Notes: generated by a model not told the origin, from the sequence alone. A stretch of 64,000 nt of DNA from Pseudahrensia aquimaris (GCF_042676045.1 NZ_JBHTJV010000003.1:124001-188000), one strand, 5' to 3'; positions 25,500 through 34,676 are shown, counted from the first letter of the stretch. Translations and numbers: made by a program.

Positions 25500-26726
25500 C
25501 TAAGCAGAGCGTGGTGTCCGAAGGTGAAGCCACAGCAGGCTGAGCAGACACAGTGTCACAACTGGAAAAACGATCCAGTTGATCGCTTCCCATCCGTACG
25601 CATTCAGTGTTTTTCCTGACATGAGCGAAGCGAACGCGACTGTGGAAAAGAGGATGAAATCGTTAGCGCCCTGCGCTTTGGCTTTTTCCTCTGGTCGATA
25701 AGTGTCGGTCAGCATCGCGGTTGCGCCGATGAAGCCAAAATTCCAGCCCAACCCAAGCAAAACGAGCGCGATCCAAAAATTTGCCAACGTTATGCCCATC
25801 AATGCCACAACCGCGCAGACAGCGAGAATTGCCATGCCGATGGCAACAATGCGCTCTTTGCCATAGCGAGCGATGAGATTTCCGGTAAAGAAGCTTGGAC
25901 CGAACATAGCGATAACGTGCAGCATGATCCCGTTGGTTGCCGTATCTGCAGAAAATCCACAAGCCACCATCGCCAGCGGTGCGCCGGTCATAACGAAAGA
26001 CATGAGGGCATAGGCACCGACAGCACATATGACAGCTACGATAAACCGGGGTTGAGCCATGATTTCAGACAACGGCCTGCCTGAATCTGCTGCCTTGCGT
26101 TCGGCACGGGACAGCGGCTTGTCGAACCGCAATTGGCTCAGAATGATGATGGCGATGAACAACAGGAACGCAGCAGCAAAATAAGCGCCTGCAAATTCCA
26201 CAGGCGCGAAGAATTCCCTAAAGTAAATGGCGGTCTGTGGGCCTATGACGGCAGCAAAGACGCCACCTGCCAGAACCCACGAAATCGCTTTGGGCTTAAA
26301 TTCGGCTGTTCCTTGATCGGCGGCAGCAAAACGGAATTGTTGCGTGAACGCGCCGCCGCAGCCCATCAGCGCAAGGCTGAAGCAAAAAAGCCAGAAATTA
26401 CCCTGAAGGATGGACCAAGACGCCAGCAACGTGCCGATCATGCCAACGCCCATACCGGCGATGAAACCTTTACGCCGTCCGATTCCCGCCATCAACATGG
26501 CCGCGGGCAAGGCGCTGAGCGCGACCCCAATATTGTAGCCCGTTACGGGCGCAGTCGCCAAGGATTTGTCTTCGCCCAGCAGATAGATTCCTGCCAATCC
26601 ACCAAAGGCGATGGCGATCGGCGCGGCCGAGCCGCCGAAGGCTTGTGCGGCGGCAAGCAGCAACGCATTGCGCTTCGCGCTGGCATTGGGATCGGCTCCC
26701 GGTTGCGAAATCGCATCTGCGGTCAT
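25500..26726 (-). CDS. Major facilitator superfamily transporter
   Basis: A 408-residue MFS protein with about twelve hydrophobic segments. Intracellular loop features are visible: GIGRRKGFIAGMGVGMIG in the first half and GNLIARYGKERIVAIGMAIL in the second. It follows thiL by eight bases and is probably the last gene of the rib-nus-thi operon. The substrate is unknown; the position suggests export or uptake of a vitamin-related compound, but that is speculation. Confidence 0.82.
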   Translation of the reverse strand: MTADAISQPGADPNASAKRNALLLAAAQAFGGSAAPIAIAFGGLAGIYLLGEDKSLATAPVTGYNIGVALSALPAAMLMAGIGRRKGFIAGMGVGMIGTLLASWSILQGNFWLFCFSLALMGCGGAFTQQFRFAAADQGTAEFKPKAISWVLAGGVFAAVIGPQTAIYFREFFAPVEFAGAYFAAAFLLFIAIIILSQLRFDKPLSRAERKAADSGRPLSEIMAQPRFIVAVICAVGAYALMSFVMTGAPLAMVACGFSADTATNGIMLHVIAMFGPSFFTGNLIARYGKERIVAIGMAILAVCAVVALMGITLANFWIALVLLGLGWNFGFIGATAMLTDTYRPEEKAKAQGANDFILFSTVAFASLMSGKTLNAYGWEAINWIVFPVVTLCLLSLLWLHLRTPRSA

Positions 26727-26734
26727 GGACGGGC

Positions 26735-27703
26735 CTAGAAATGGCTGAAGGACTCTCTCTCACCCGACACTGGCACACCATCCATAGTGAGTGAAACCGA
26801 TTGGGAAGACTTTTCGGTGATTTGCCCAATCTCAGCGAAAGAAACATCGATCTTTGCCGCGATTGACCGCGCCTGCGCCAGCTTTTGCGGCGCCAGGGCG
26901 AAGAGGCATTGATAATCGTCGCCACCGCTGAGCACCGTTTCCCAGTGGTTTGCATCCATTTCGACCAACAACGTCGTCTGCGGCGATAGCGGGATTGCCG
27001 CGCGGTCAATATCTATTGCAATATCGGACGCTACCGCCAGCTTGCGTGCATCGCCCAACAATCCGTCCGATATGTCCATAGAAGCCGAGGCGAGCGCAGT
27101 CACTTGCTCAAAACCCTTCGGTGGAAGCGGGACTTGGTAGGCCTGCAAAAAGTGGCCGTCGTGTTTGGTTTTGATTTCGCCGAGCGCGACTTTCAGGCCG
27201 ATAGCGGCATCTCCTATAGTGCCAGACACACACAAAATGTCGCCTGAATTTGCGCCGAGCCGCGAAACATAGGGTGTGCCGTCCGTTAGTAGTCCAAGCA
27301 TCGTCACAGAAACGTTGAGGCGGTCGGGCGAGCGGTAGGTGTCTCCACCTGTTAATTTAAGCCCAAACTCCTGCTGTTCTTGCTGCAATCCCTTGGCAAA
27401 GGCTGCCATGTCGGAATCCTGCCAGTGGTCGGGCATCCCCAACGCCAAAGAGTAGGCATAGGGGGTCGCACCCTTGGCTATGCAATCTGAAATGTTCACC
27501 AGCAACGCCTTGCGCGCTACGGTCTCCGACGGGTCGCTTCGCAGAAAGTGCACGCCTTCCAGAATCGCATCTTGGGTGATGCAAAGGCGTGCTCCTGCTG
27601 GAACAGCGAGCAGTGCGGCATCGTCCTTCAAGCCGAAACTATCTTCGCTGGCGAGGGGGGCGAGGTGGCGGGAAATCCAATCGAATTCGCCGCTGCGCGT
27701 CAT
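26735..27703 (-). CDS. thiL: Thiamine-monophosphate kinase
   Basis: A 322-residue enzyme that phosphorylates thiamine monophosphate to thiamine diphosphate. It has the expected start FDWISRHLAPLASEDSFGLKDDAALLAV, then AKGATPYAYSLALGMP, LTGGDTYRSPDRLNVSVTM, ASASMDISDGLLGDARKLA and LSGGDDYQCLFAL. Its start overlaps the nusB stop by four bases (ATGA). It forms the usual nusB-thiL pair. Confidence 0.95.
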   Translation of the reverse strand: MTRSGEFDWISRHLAPLASEDSFGLKDDAALLAVPAGARLCITQDAILEGVHFLRSDPSETVARKALLVNISDCIAKGATPYAYSLALGMPDHWQDSDMAAFAKGLQQEQQEFGLKLTGGDTYRSPDRLNVSVTMLGLLTDGTPYVSRLGANSGDILCVSGTIGDAAIGLKVALGEIKTKHDGHFLQAYQVPLPPKGFEQVTALASASMDISDGLLGDARKLAVASDIAIDIDRAAIPLSPQTTLLVEMDANHWETVLSGGDDYQCLFALAPQKLAQARSIAAKIDVSFAEIGQITEKSSQSVSLTMDGVPVSGERESFSHF

Positions 27704-28224
27704 GGCTGTGGATCGTCGGATGCTGGCGCATCGCCCTCTTCAACCGGTTCAATGGCAGTAGTCTTTGCGTCCAACTCGCCTTCACGAAATTGCCGGGCAA
27801 TTTTATCGAGAACACCGTTGACCATTTTGGGTTCATCGCCATCAAAAAAGGCCTTAGCGACCTCAACGTATTCCGAAACGATCACCCGAGCGCCAACATC
27901 CGCTCTATTTTTCAACTCGAAAACAGCGGCTCGAAGCACGGCGCGCAGGGTGGAATCGATGCGCGATAGAGGCCAGTCGTCTGTCAGTGCCTGATGGATA
28001 ATCGGGTCGATTTCGCGCTGCTGCTTGTAAACCCCGCCAACAATTCCACGAAACCAGCTGGCATCGGCATCAAGATAAGTTTCGCCGTCGATCTCGTGGC
28101 CCAGCCGGAAGTTCTCGTATTCAGCAACGACTTCCGTGACGCCGGAACCGCCAACGTCCATTTGATAAAGCGCTTGAACGGCGCTCAGGCGGGCTGCGCC
28201 ACGTTTGTTGGCCGGTTTAGACAC
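27700..28224 (-). CDS. nusB: Transcription antitermination factor NusB
   Basis: A 174-residue all-helical NusB protein involved in rRNA antitermination. Recognisable parts are RGAARLSAVQALYQMDVGG, LPLSRIDSTLRAVLRAAVFEL-like (DDWPLSRIDSTLRAVLRAA) and VIVSEYVEVAKAFFDGDEPKMVNGVLDKIARQFR, which is the standard signature. A short acidic tail follows. It overlaps the ribH end by eight bases and thiL by four. Confidence 0.95.
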   Translation of the reverse strand: MSKPANKRGAARLSAVQALYQMDVGGSGVTEVVAEYENFRLGHEIDGETYLDADASWFRGIVGGVYKQQREIDPIIHQALTDDWPLSRIDSTLRAVLRAAVFELKNRADVGARVIVSEYVEVAKAFFDGDEPKMVNGVLDKIARQFREGELDAKTTAIEPVEEGDAPASDDPQP

Positions 28225-28738
28225 TGAGCTTGTCTCGCAGCGCGATCATATCGAGCGCCGCTTGCGCTGCATGGCCGCCTTTATCGAGTTGTGCGGGGTC
28301 TGCGCGGGCAAGCGCCTGTGCTTCGTTTTCCGTTGTCTGAATGCCATTGCCGAGCGCCAAAGCGTATTCGGTTGTCAGATCCATGATGGCGCGAGCGGAT
28401 TCAAAGGCGACAATATCGAAATGAGCCGTCTCGCCACGAATAACGCAGCCCAACAAAACGAAGCCATCGTAAGCGCCGCCTGTAAAGCCCGGAGGCATGC
28501 CCGATTCCTCCATTTCCATTGCCATCATTTCCTGCGCCACCTGGGCCGACAGAACCATCGAAAGCGCGGCTGGAATTTCCAGCACGCCGGGAACAGCCTG
28601 ATATTCCCACGTCGCCTTGTTTGCTTTCAACACAGCCTCTGCGCCAGCACGCAAACCTTTTGAAATATGCTCGTAATATGGGGCGTCGATGATGAGTAGA
28701 TGAGGCATTTGTGTCTTTCTGTTCGGTTCTGCCGCCAT
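28217..28738 (-). CDS. ribH: 6,7-dimethyl-8-ribityllumazine synthase
   Basis: A 173-residue lumazine synthase, which condenses the RibA/RibB products into the riboflavin precursor. It contains PHLLIIDAPYYEHISKGLRAGAE, then the substrate loop VPGVLEIPAALSM, FVLLGCVIRGETAHFD with the catalytic His-Phe region and LALGNGIQTTENEAQALARA. It sits between ribE and nusB, all minus strand. Confidence 0.94.
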   Translation of the reverse strand: MAAEPNRKTQMPHLLIIDAPYYEHISKGLRAGAEAVLKANKATWEYQAVPGVLEIPAALSMVLSAQVAQEMMAMEMEESGMPPGFTGGAYDGFVLLGCVIRGETAHFDIVAFESARAIMDLTTEYALALGNGIQTTENEAQALARADPAQLDKGGHAAQAALDMIALRDKLSV

Positions 28739-28766
28739 GAAACATGGCGAAGCGAGACGTGCAAGC

Positions 28767-29369
28767 CTATTTGGAAGACGAGGGAAATTCAGCCAGACGC
28801 GCTGCGTATCGTGCCATCGTATCCACCTCGATGTTGAGCGCGTCGCCCACCTTCGCCTGCCCCCAAGTGGTCACCTCTTGGCTGTGGCGGATCAGAAGCA
28901 CGTCGAAACGGGTGCCACCCACGTTGTTGACCGTGAGAGACGTCCCGTTAAGCGCGATCGAGCCTTTCGGCGCGATGAAACGGGCGAGGTCTTCCGGCGC
29001 GTCGATTGTATAGCGCGTCGCGTCGCCTTCGGTTTCCATCTCAACAATATGCGCCATGCCATCCACATGGCCGGAGACAATATGCCCGCCCAGTTCATCG
29101 CCAATGCGCAGGGCGCGTTCTAGATTCAGCTTCGACCCTTCTGCCCAGTTCGCGGCGGTGGTGAGGCGCAGCGCCTCTTCCCATGCTTCTACGCTGTAGG
29201 TTTCAGCGGTTTTCTCCACCACAGTCAGGCAAACGCCATCATGAGCGATGGAAGCGCCCATATCGATGGTCGATGTGTCGTATTCGCTGGCGATGCGGTA
29301 GCGCTTGCCTTGGGACAATTCTTCAACGTGTTCAATCGTGCCGATGGCAGTGATGATGCCGGTAAACAT
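28767..29369 (-). CDS. ribE: Riboflavin synthase alpha chain
   Basis: A 200-residue riboflavin synthase with two repeated barrel domains. The start MFTGIITAIGTIEHVE is diagnostic, and the first half has GASIAHDGVCLTVVE and RTALRIGDELGGHIVSGHVDG-type sequence. The second half repeats it with GSIALNGTSLTVNNV. It follows ribD by three bases and precedes ribH by 28. The E. coli equivalent is often named ribC or ribE. Confidence 0.94.
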   Translation of the reverse strand: MFTGIITAIGTIEHVEELSQGKRYRIASEYDTSTIDMGASIAHDGVCLTVVEKTAETYSVEAWEEALRLTTAANWAEGSKLNLERALRIGDELGGHIVSGHVDGMAHIVEMETEGDATRYTIDAPEDLARFIAPKGSIALNGTSLTVNNVGGTRFDVLLIRHSQEVTTWGQAKVGDALNIEVDTMARYAARLAEFPSSSK

Positions 29370-29372
29370 GGG

Positions 29373-30461
29373 TCAGGACGCCTGTGAATAGAGTTCAAGC
29401 GTGTCGTCGCCCAGTTGCAGTGTGCGCGCAAGGGCGAAAGTGTCGGGCACAGAGTCGCTGGTGATCGGCGAAGCGATGCCGCCCTGCCCAATTTCGACCG
29501 GTGCTCGGAAAAGTGCGATTTCGTCGACCAAATTTGCTTCCAGAAAGGAGCATGCGACCTGCGCACCGCCTTCCACCAACAGACTGGAAAGGCCTGATGC
29601 GGCCATGTCTTCCAGTATTTCTGGCAAGGCGAGAGTGCCGTCGTGAGCTTCCGCAATGAAATGGCGAACGCCTACGCTTGCAAGGCTCGACGGCAATGCC
29701 GATTTTGTTGTGATAAGCGATACCGGCACTCTAAGTGCAGAATTCACCAATCGGCTCTCCGTTGAAAGTGTCGCGTTCGTGTCCAAAATGAAACGGTGCG
29801 GCGAGCGCTGTTCCAGCCCGGAAAGACGGCATGTCAGATCAGGATCATCGGCCTGCACTGTGCCGCGTCCAACCAAAATGCCATCGACTTCAGCCCGCAT
29901 TCGGTGGCCGTAGGCGCGTGCGAGTGGACCGGTGATGGACACTTCTTCGCCTTGCCTTCCGATCATCCCATCGCGGGAAACAGCAAGTTTTAGAATCACT
30001 TGTGGCCGATTTTTGGTTTTTCGATTCAAGTAACCTCGCAAGTCTCGCGCCGCCATTTGGGCCAGCAAGCCGGTTTCGACCTTGATGCCTGCCTCGATCA
30101 GCATTGCATGCCCTTGCCCGTCAACCCGCGCATCTGGGTCGATCCAGGCGGTAATGACACGCGAAACACCAGCGTCGATTAATGCCTGGGCGCAAGGAGG
30201 CGTGACGCCGTGGTGCGCGCAGGGCTCAAGCGAGACATAGGCGGTTGCGCCCCGTGCTGCTTCGCCTGCCTGCCGCAAAGCTAATGTCTCTGCGTGGGGG
30301 CGTCCGCCTTGGGCTGTGATGCCACGACCAACCACCCTGCCCTCACGCACGATCAATGTGCCAACTGATGGGTTCGTGCCGGTTAATCCCCGATTGCGCC
30401 GCGCATGGCGCAGGCATGCGGCCATAAAGCGATGATCTTCGTGTGAGAATTTCTCGTTCAT
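29373..30461 (-). CDS. ribD: Bifunctional riboflavin deaminase/reductase RibD
   Basis: A 362-residue bifunctional protein. The N-terminal deaminase domain has the zinc motifs HAETLAL and PCAHHGVTPPCAQALIDA (about residues 55-90). The C-terminal reductase domain begins near residue 150 with KLAVSRDGMIG and contains VDGILVGRGTVQADDPDLTCR. It catalyses two steps of riboflavin synthesis. It begins 37 bases after the nrdR stop. Confidence 0.95.
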   Translation of the reverse strand: MNEKFSHEDHRFMAACLRHARRNRGLTGTNPSVGTLIVREGRVVGRGITAQGGRPHAETLALRQAGEAARGATAYVSLEPCAHHGVTPPCAQALIDAGVSRVITAWIDPDARVDGQGHAMLIEAGIKVETGLLAQMAARDLRGYLNRKTKNRPQVILKLAVSRDGMIGRQGEEVSITGPLARAYGHRMRAEVDGILVGRGTVQADDPDLTCRLSGLEQRSPHRFILDTNATLSTESRLVNSALRVPVSLITTKSALPSSLASVGVRHFIAEAHDGTLALPEILEDMAASGLSSLLVEGGAQVACSFLEANLVDEIALFRAPVEIGQGGIASPITSDSVPDTFALARTLQLGDDTLELYSQAS

Positions 30462-30498
30462 GGCGCGTTATCTGCCAGATCAAGGGCCTAGCGTCACC

Positions 30499-30966
30499 CT
30501 ATTCCTCTGCGCTGCCAGCATCGCTGAGTTCGGTCAGCACGTCCTGGAAATCGCTCGCCTCGGTGAAATCGCGGTAGACGCTGGCAAACCGCACATAAGC
30601 GACGGCATCCAGCCCTTTCAACGCTTCCATAACCAAATGGCCGATCTGGTCACTGTCGATTTGCGGTTCGCCAGAGGATTCAAGCTGGCGCACAATGCCG
30701 GACACCAGCCGCTCGATGCGTTCCATGTCCACATCACGCTTACGCAGCGCTACATTGACGGAATTGGCGAGTTTGTCTCGGTCGAACGGCACCAGACGGC
30801 CAGACTTCTTCTGGACCATCAATTCGCGCAATTGAACGCGCTCGAATGTGGTAAAGCGACCGCCGCAATCGGGGCAGATGCGGCGGCGGCGGATCGACGT
30901 GTTGTCTTCGGTCGGGCGCGAGTCCTTCACCTGCGTTGCCGATGATGTGCAAAACGGGCAACGCAT
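30499..30966 (-). CDS. nrdR: Transcriptional repressor NrdR
   Basis: A 155-residue NrdR repressor of ribonucleotide reductase genes. The zinc ribbon MRCPFCTSSATQVKDSRPTE with ICPDCGGRFTTFERVQL occupies the N-terminus, and the ATP-cone domain with KKSGRLVPFDRDKLANSV follows. It is in the conserved order glyA-nrdR-ribD. The stop is 37 bases before ribD and the start is 28 bases after the glyA stop. Confidence 0.96.
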   Translation of the reverse strand: MRCPFCTSSATQVKDSRPTEDNTSIRRRRICPDCGGRFTTFERVQLRELMVQKKSGRLVPFDRDKLANSVNVALRKRDVDMERIERLVSGIVRQLESSGEPQIDSDQIGHLVMEALKGLDAVAYVRFASVYRDFTEASDFQDVLTELSDAGSAEE

Positions 30967-30994
30967 GGGGTTGAGCCTCTTGTAGAGTGGATTG

Positions 30995-32302
30995 TTAGAT
31001 TAGCGGATAGATCGGGAAACGATCCGTCAATGCGATGATCTTTTTGGCTACTGCCTGTTCAACTTCCGCATTGCCCTCTTCGCCGTTGGCAGCGAGGCCA
31101 TCCAAGACTTCGAGGATGCATTCGCCGACCATCTGGAACTCCGCAACGCCGAAACCACGTGTGGTGGCAGCAGGAGTGCCAAGGCGCACACCGGACGTTA
31201 CCATCGGCTTTTCAGGGTCAAATGGAACACCGTTCTTGTTGCATGTCATATTGGCGCGGCCCATGGCAGCTTCCGCAGCCTTGCCGGTCACACCTTTGGG
31301 GCGCAAATCGACCAACAGAACGTGCGTGTCCGTGCCGCCCGAGACGAGATCAAGGCCACCGGCCTTGAGCGTTTCTCCCAGCGCTTTGGCGTTTTCCACG
31401 ACGGAGGCGACATATGAACCGTATTCCGGTGTCAGCGCTTCGCCGAAAGCAACGGCCTTAGCGGCGATGACGTGCATCAGCGGCCCGCCCTGAATGCCGG
31501 GGAAGATGGCGGAGTTGAATTTCTTTGCCAACGCTTCGTCGTTGGTGAGGATCAAGCCGCCGCGTGGACCGCGAAGCGTCTTGTGCGTCGTGGATGTTGC
31601 GACGTGAGCATGCGGGAACGGGCTTGGGTGCGCGCCACCTGCGACGAGGCCGGAGAAGTGGGCCATGTCGACGTGCAGATACGCGCCGACCATATCTGCG
31701 ATCTCACGGAAACGAGCGAAATCGATTTGACGCGGATAGGCGGAACCACCTGCAATGATGAGCTTCGGTTGGTGCTCTTTTGCCAGGGCTTCAACCTGAT
31801 CGTAGTCGATCAGGTCATCTTCTTTTCGCACACCGTATTGAACAGCGTTAAACCATTTGCCCGATTGGTTTGGCGCAGCACCGTGCGTGAGGTGCCCGCC
31901 TGCGTCGAGGCTCATGCCAAGGATAGTATCACCCGGTTTGATGAGCGCCTGAAACACCGCTTGGTTGGCTTGAGAGCCGGAATTTGGTTGCACATTGGCA
32001 AAGCCGCAATCGAACAGTTTGGTGATGCGCTCAATGGCGAGATCTTCTGCAATGTCGACAAATTCGCAGCCGCCATAGTAACGGCGGCCCGAATAGCCCT
32101 CGGCGTACTTGTTGGTCATCACCGAGCCTTGCGCTTCCAAGACGGCGCGGGAGACGATGTTTTCCGAGGCGATCAGTTCGACCTCATGGCGCTGGCGGCC
32201 TAGTTCACCCTTGATTGCTGCAAACACCGCAGCATCGGTGTCTTCAAGCGAACGGGTGAAAAAAGTGTTGGCTTTTTGGGGAGCTTTTTCGACAGCGGCC
32301 AT
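30995..32302 (-). CDS. glyA: Serine hydroxymethyltransferase
   Basis: A 435-residue PLP enzyme that interconverts serine and glycine with tetrahydrofolate. The PLP lysine lies in VATSTTHKTLRGPRGG (about residue 240), and other family blocks are ELIASENIVSRAVLEAQGS, NKYAEGYSGRRYYGG and MSLDAGGHLTHGA. It heads the operon glyA-nrdR-ribD-ribE-ribH-nusB-thiL-MFS. A 12-bp perfect palindrome lies about 60 bases upstream. Confidence 0.96.
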   Translation of the reverse strand: MAAVEKAPQKANTFFTRSLEDTDAAVFAAIKGELGRQRHEVELIASENIVSRAVLEAQGSVMTNKYAEGYSGRRYYGGCEFVDIAEDLAIERITKLFDCGFANVQPNSGSQANQAVFQALIKPGDTILGMSLDAGGHLTHGAAPNQSGKWFNAVQYGVRKEDDLIDYDQVEALAKEHQPKLIIAGGSAYPRQIDFARFREIADMVGAYLHVDMAHFSGLVAGGAHPSPFPHAHVATSTTHKTLRGPRGGLILTNDEALAKKFNSAIFPGIQGGPLMHVIAAKAVAFGEALTPEYGSYVASVVENAKALGETLKAGGLDLVSGGTDTHVLLVDLRPKGVTGKAAEAAMGRANMTCNKNGVPFDPEKPMVTSGVRLGTPAATTRGFGVAEFQMVGECILEVLDGLAANGEEGNAEVEQAVAKKIIALTDRFPIYPLI

Positions 32303-32363
32303 GTTGAATTCCTCTTAGGCGAGTGTTGGGCGAGTGCTCAGTGGCAGTTTTAGGCGTGCAACA

Positions 32364-32375
32364 GCGCTATAGCGC
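32364..32375. repeat. Perfect 12-bp palindrome upstream of glyA
   Basis: GCGCTATAGCGC is a perfect 12-bp palindrome inside the 161-base gap between glyA and the L,D-transpeptidase gene. It is flanked by GTGCAA and TTGCAC, which form a looser outer dyad. It may be an operator, but I know no regulator that binds it. Confidence 0.6.
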
Positions 32376-32463
32376 GTCAATTTTGCACACACTATAGGCA
32401 AAACGCCACAGAACGACGCTAATAAGCTGCGAATTGTTGCTCGCGGCGCGCCTTCCAACAAAA

Positions 32464-33768
32464 CTATTGGGTGATTGCGAGCTCTTTCACGCCGTCACGC
32501 TCGTAAATGTCGTCACGGAATTGAACAATTCCGTCTTGAGTGGACCAAGCCGAAATGTAGGTGAAATAAACGGGCACCGGTTTATTCAAGCGCACATCGA
32601 TGCGGTCGCCGTTGTCAATGGTACGCTCAATGGCTCGGCGGTCCCATTCTGGCGTGTCTTTGGCCAGCCAAACCAGCAGATCGCGAACGTTTTTCACGCG
32701 CACACAGCCGGATGAATCAAAACGGAGCAGCTTGTTAAACAGACTTTGCTGCGGGGTATCGTGCATGTAAACGGCGTGCGGGTTGGGGAAGTTAATCTTC
32801 ACGGAACCCATAGCGTTGATACGGCCGGGATCTTGGCGGAAGTGATAGTTGACCGCCTCCTCCGAGTTCCAGTTGATTGTCTGGGGATCAATTTCGCTCT
32901 TGTTGCGGTCGAAAATTCTAATCTTGTTGTCGGTGAGATAGTTCGGGTTCTTCTGCATCAGCGGAATGATGTCTTTTTTGACGATCGATACCGGCGCGTT
33001 CCAATATGGGTTCAGATTGAACTCGTGAATCTTGGAATTGAGGATAGGCGTCTGGCGGCTGATGCGCCCGACGATTGCCGTATGACGTTGCGCAACACGG
33101 CCATTCTCTACCGCTTCAATCTGCGCAGCCGGAATGTTCACCATCACATAGCGATCACCAAGATAACCCGACATCGCCCGCAGGCGCACGATATTGGTCT
33201 CCAATTGGCCCAAACGCACATCGGCTGACACATTCATCGCTGCGAAAGAATAGCGACCCAAAACACCATCGGCAGGAAGGCCGTGGCGAAGCTGAAAGCG
33301 TTTTACGGCGGCATCGACATAGGTGTCGAATTGATCCGACAGGCCAGCGCGGGTTGAAAGATCGCCGGAAATCATCAAACGGCGGCGTAAAATACGAACG
33401 CTCGGTGAGCTATCGCCCAACCGCAAAGACTTGTCAGCAGGAACACGCGGCCAACCGCCAGCATTGACGATTTCGCGATAACGATTCATGGCTTCTTCAA
33501 TGTATTGAACCGTTTGCGGCGCAAAAATCGGGATTGTAGAAGCCACTGCATCGCTGGAAGAGCGACGGGCATCGAAGCTATTTTGCCAGCGATCACGGCG
33601 GTTTGAATTCAAGATAACATCAATGACGCTTTCGCCACGCTGTTGAGCAAGCGCGTCGCGCGACCACAGACCAGCGGCAACGGCTGATGCCGCACCTGCC
33701 AAAATATTGCGGCGTGTTAGTTTGCCGTCCTTGTCTTGATCGAGAAGCTCGTTTTTCTTGCCGAACAT
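32464..33768 (-). CDS. L,D-transpeptidase (YkuD domain), Tat-exported, LdtP-like
   Basis: A 434-residue exported L,D-transpeptidase. It starts MFGKKNELLDQDKDGKL, then a twin-arginine signal TRRNILAGAASAVA and an alanine cleavage site near DALAQ. A peptidoglycan-binding-like domain includes RVPADKSLRLGDSSPSVRILRRRL and FQLRHGLPADGVLG. The YkuD domain holds the catalytic VYMHDTPQQSLF and SSGCVRVKNV, with His and Cys. It probably makes 3-3 crosslinks or anchors proteins to peptidoglycan. I choose the ATG at 33768 rather than 33825. A MarR regulator of the LdtR type lies upstream. Confidence 0.88.
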   Translation of the reverse strand: MFGKKNELLDQDKDGKLTRRNILAGAASAVAAGLWSRDALAQQRGESVIDVILNSNRRDRWQNSFDARRSSSDAVASTIPIFAPQTVQYIEEAMNRYREIVNAGGWPRVPADKSLRLGDSSPSVRILRRRLMISGDLSTRAGLSDQFDTYVDAAVKRFQLRHGLPADGVLGRYSFAAMNVSADVRLGQLETNIVRLRAMSGYLGDRYVMVNIPAAQIEAVENGRVAQRHTAIVGRISRQTPILNSKIHEFNLNPYWNAPVSIVKKDIIPLMQKNPNYLTDNKIRIFDRNKSEIDPQTINWNSEEAVNYHFRQDPGRINAMGSVKINFPNPHAVYMHDTPQQSLFNKLLRFDSSGCVRVKNVRDLLVWLAKDTPEWDRRAIERTIDNGDRIDVRLNKPVPVYFTYISAWSTQDGIVQFRDDIYERDGVKELAITQ

Positions 33769-34163
33769 CTTAATTCTCTGCCCTTCAGGCACTCCATTGC
33801 TCGAAACATGAGCATCGGACCGCATCTATCCAGTGTTTCATTTCCCTCAGACGGGGAAGCCGCCTTGCGATCTCGAAACTCCTCACGGATTGCGAGTTGC
33901 TCGAATCGCATGACATCCATGCCCTCACCTCGCGTTCAAAATGGGGCGAATGGCTTCATATAACAAGGTGTCGCAGTATTGGATAAGGCGATTGTGATCG
34001 TCTGTCGCAGATATGCGCCGATGAAGGATCTTTTCGTGCGCATCGACGGCGATACGCACCACAAATGGCAATGCTCTGGCCCGACCTCAGATGAGATCGA
34101 GCCAGACGCAACAGGCCAAGCGTTAGTGTTGTCCGGCGGCGTGAGTGCTGCCGACGCGTTTGT
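33769..34163. other. Intergenic region between the transpeptidase and MarR genes
   Basis: 395 bases with no gene I can defend. A plus-strand frame from about 33979 (starting MDKAIVIVCRR) reads a little like protein but has no family match and runs into the antisense of the MarR gene. By analogy with LdtR and ldtP, binding sites for the MarR protein may lie here. No terminator was found. Confidence 0.45.
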
Positions 34164-34676
34164 TTACAGACGATACAGAATTTGGTCAGTCCAGAAACGC
34201 TCCAGACGGTGCAGCGAGCGGTTAAGCTGTGCAAAGCCTTCCACGTCGATTTCGCCAATCTGTTCCAGCGACTGCGTGTGGCGTTCGTAAAGTGCGTCCA
34301 CGATAGCGGCCGTCTCTTTGCCTTTATCAGTCAGGCTCACGCGAACCGAACGACGATCCGTCCGCGAGCGCTGGTGGTGAATGTAGCCCATATCGACCAG
34401 TTTCTTCAGGTTGTAAGAAACATTGGAGCCGAGATAGTAGCCACGGGTGCGCAGTTCGCCTGCCGTCAGTTCCGCATCGCCCAGATTGTAGAGCAACAGC
34501 GCCTGAACAGCGTTGATGTCGTTACGGCCTTTGCGCTCAAATTCGTCCTTCACGACGTCAAGAAGACGGCGGTGCAGACGCTCAACGAGCGTTAGAGCTT
34601 CAAGGTAAGCCGGTTTGATTTCCGGATTTGGTGTGGTCATTGCTGGCGCATCGCCAGCCATGTTCATTGCGTTCAT
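34164..34676 (-). CDS. ldtR: MarR family regulator, LdtR type
   Basis: A winged-helix MarR protein of 170 residues. The central region LVERLHRRLLDVVKDEFERK, then NAVQALLLYNLGDAELTAGELRTRGYYLGSNVSYNLKKLVDMGYI and QRSRTDRRSVRVSLTDKG match LdtR of Rhizobiales. LdtR of Liberibacter asiaticus regulates an L,D-transpeptidase (ldtP), and here the regulator sits next to an L,D-transpeptidase gene. Several ATGs are possible at the N-terminus; I use 34676 because AGG lies six bases before it. Confidence 0.82.
   Translation of the reverse strand: MNAMNMAGDAPAMTTPNPEIKPAYLEALTLVERLHRRLLDVVKDEFERKGRNDINAVQALLLYNLGDAELTAGELRTRGYYLGSNVSYNLKKLVDMGYIHHQRSRTDRRSVRVSLTDKGKETAAIVDALYERHTQSLEQIGEIDVEGFAQLNRSLHRLERFWTDQILYRL

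Noticed and set aside
33979..34290. Plus-strand frame MDKAIVIVCRRYAP and onward
   Set aside because: No family resemblance or good ribosome site, and its second half is antisense to the MarR gene. It cannot be supported.
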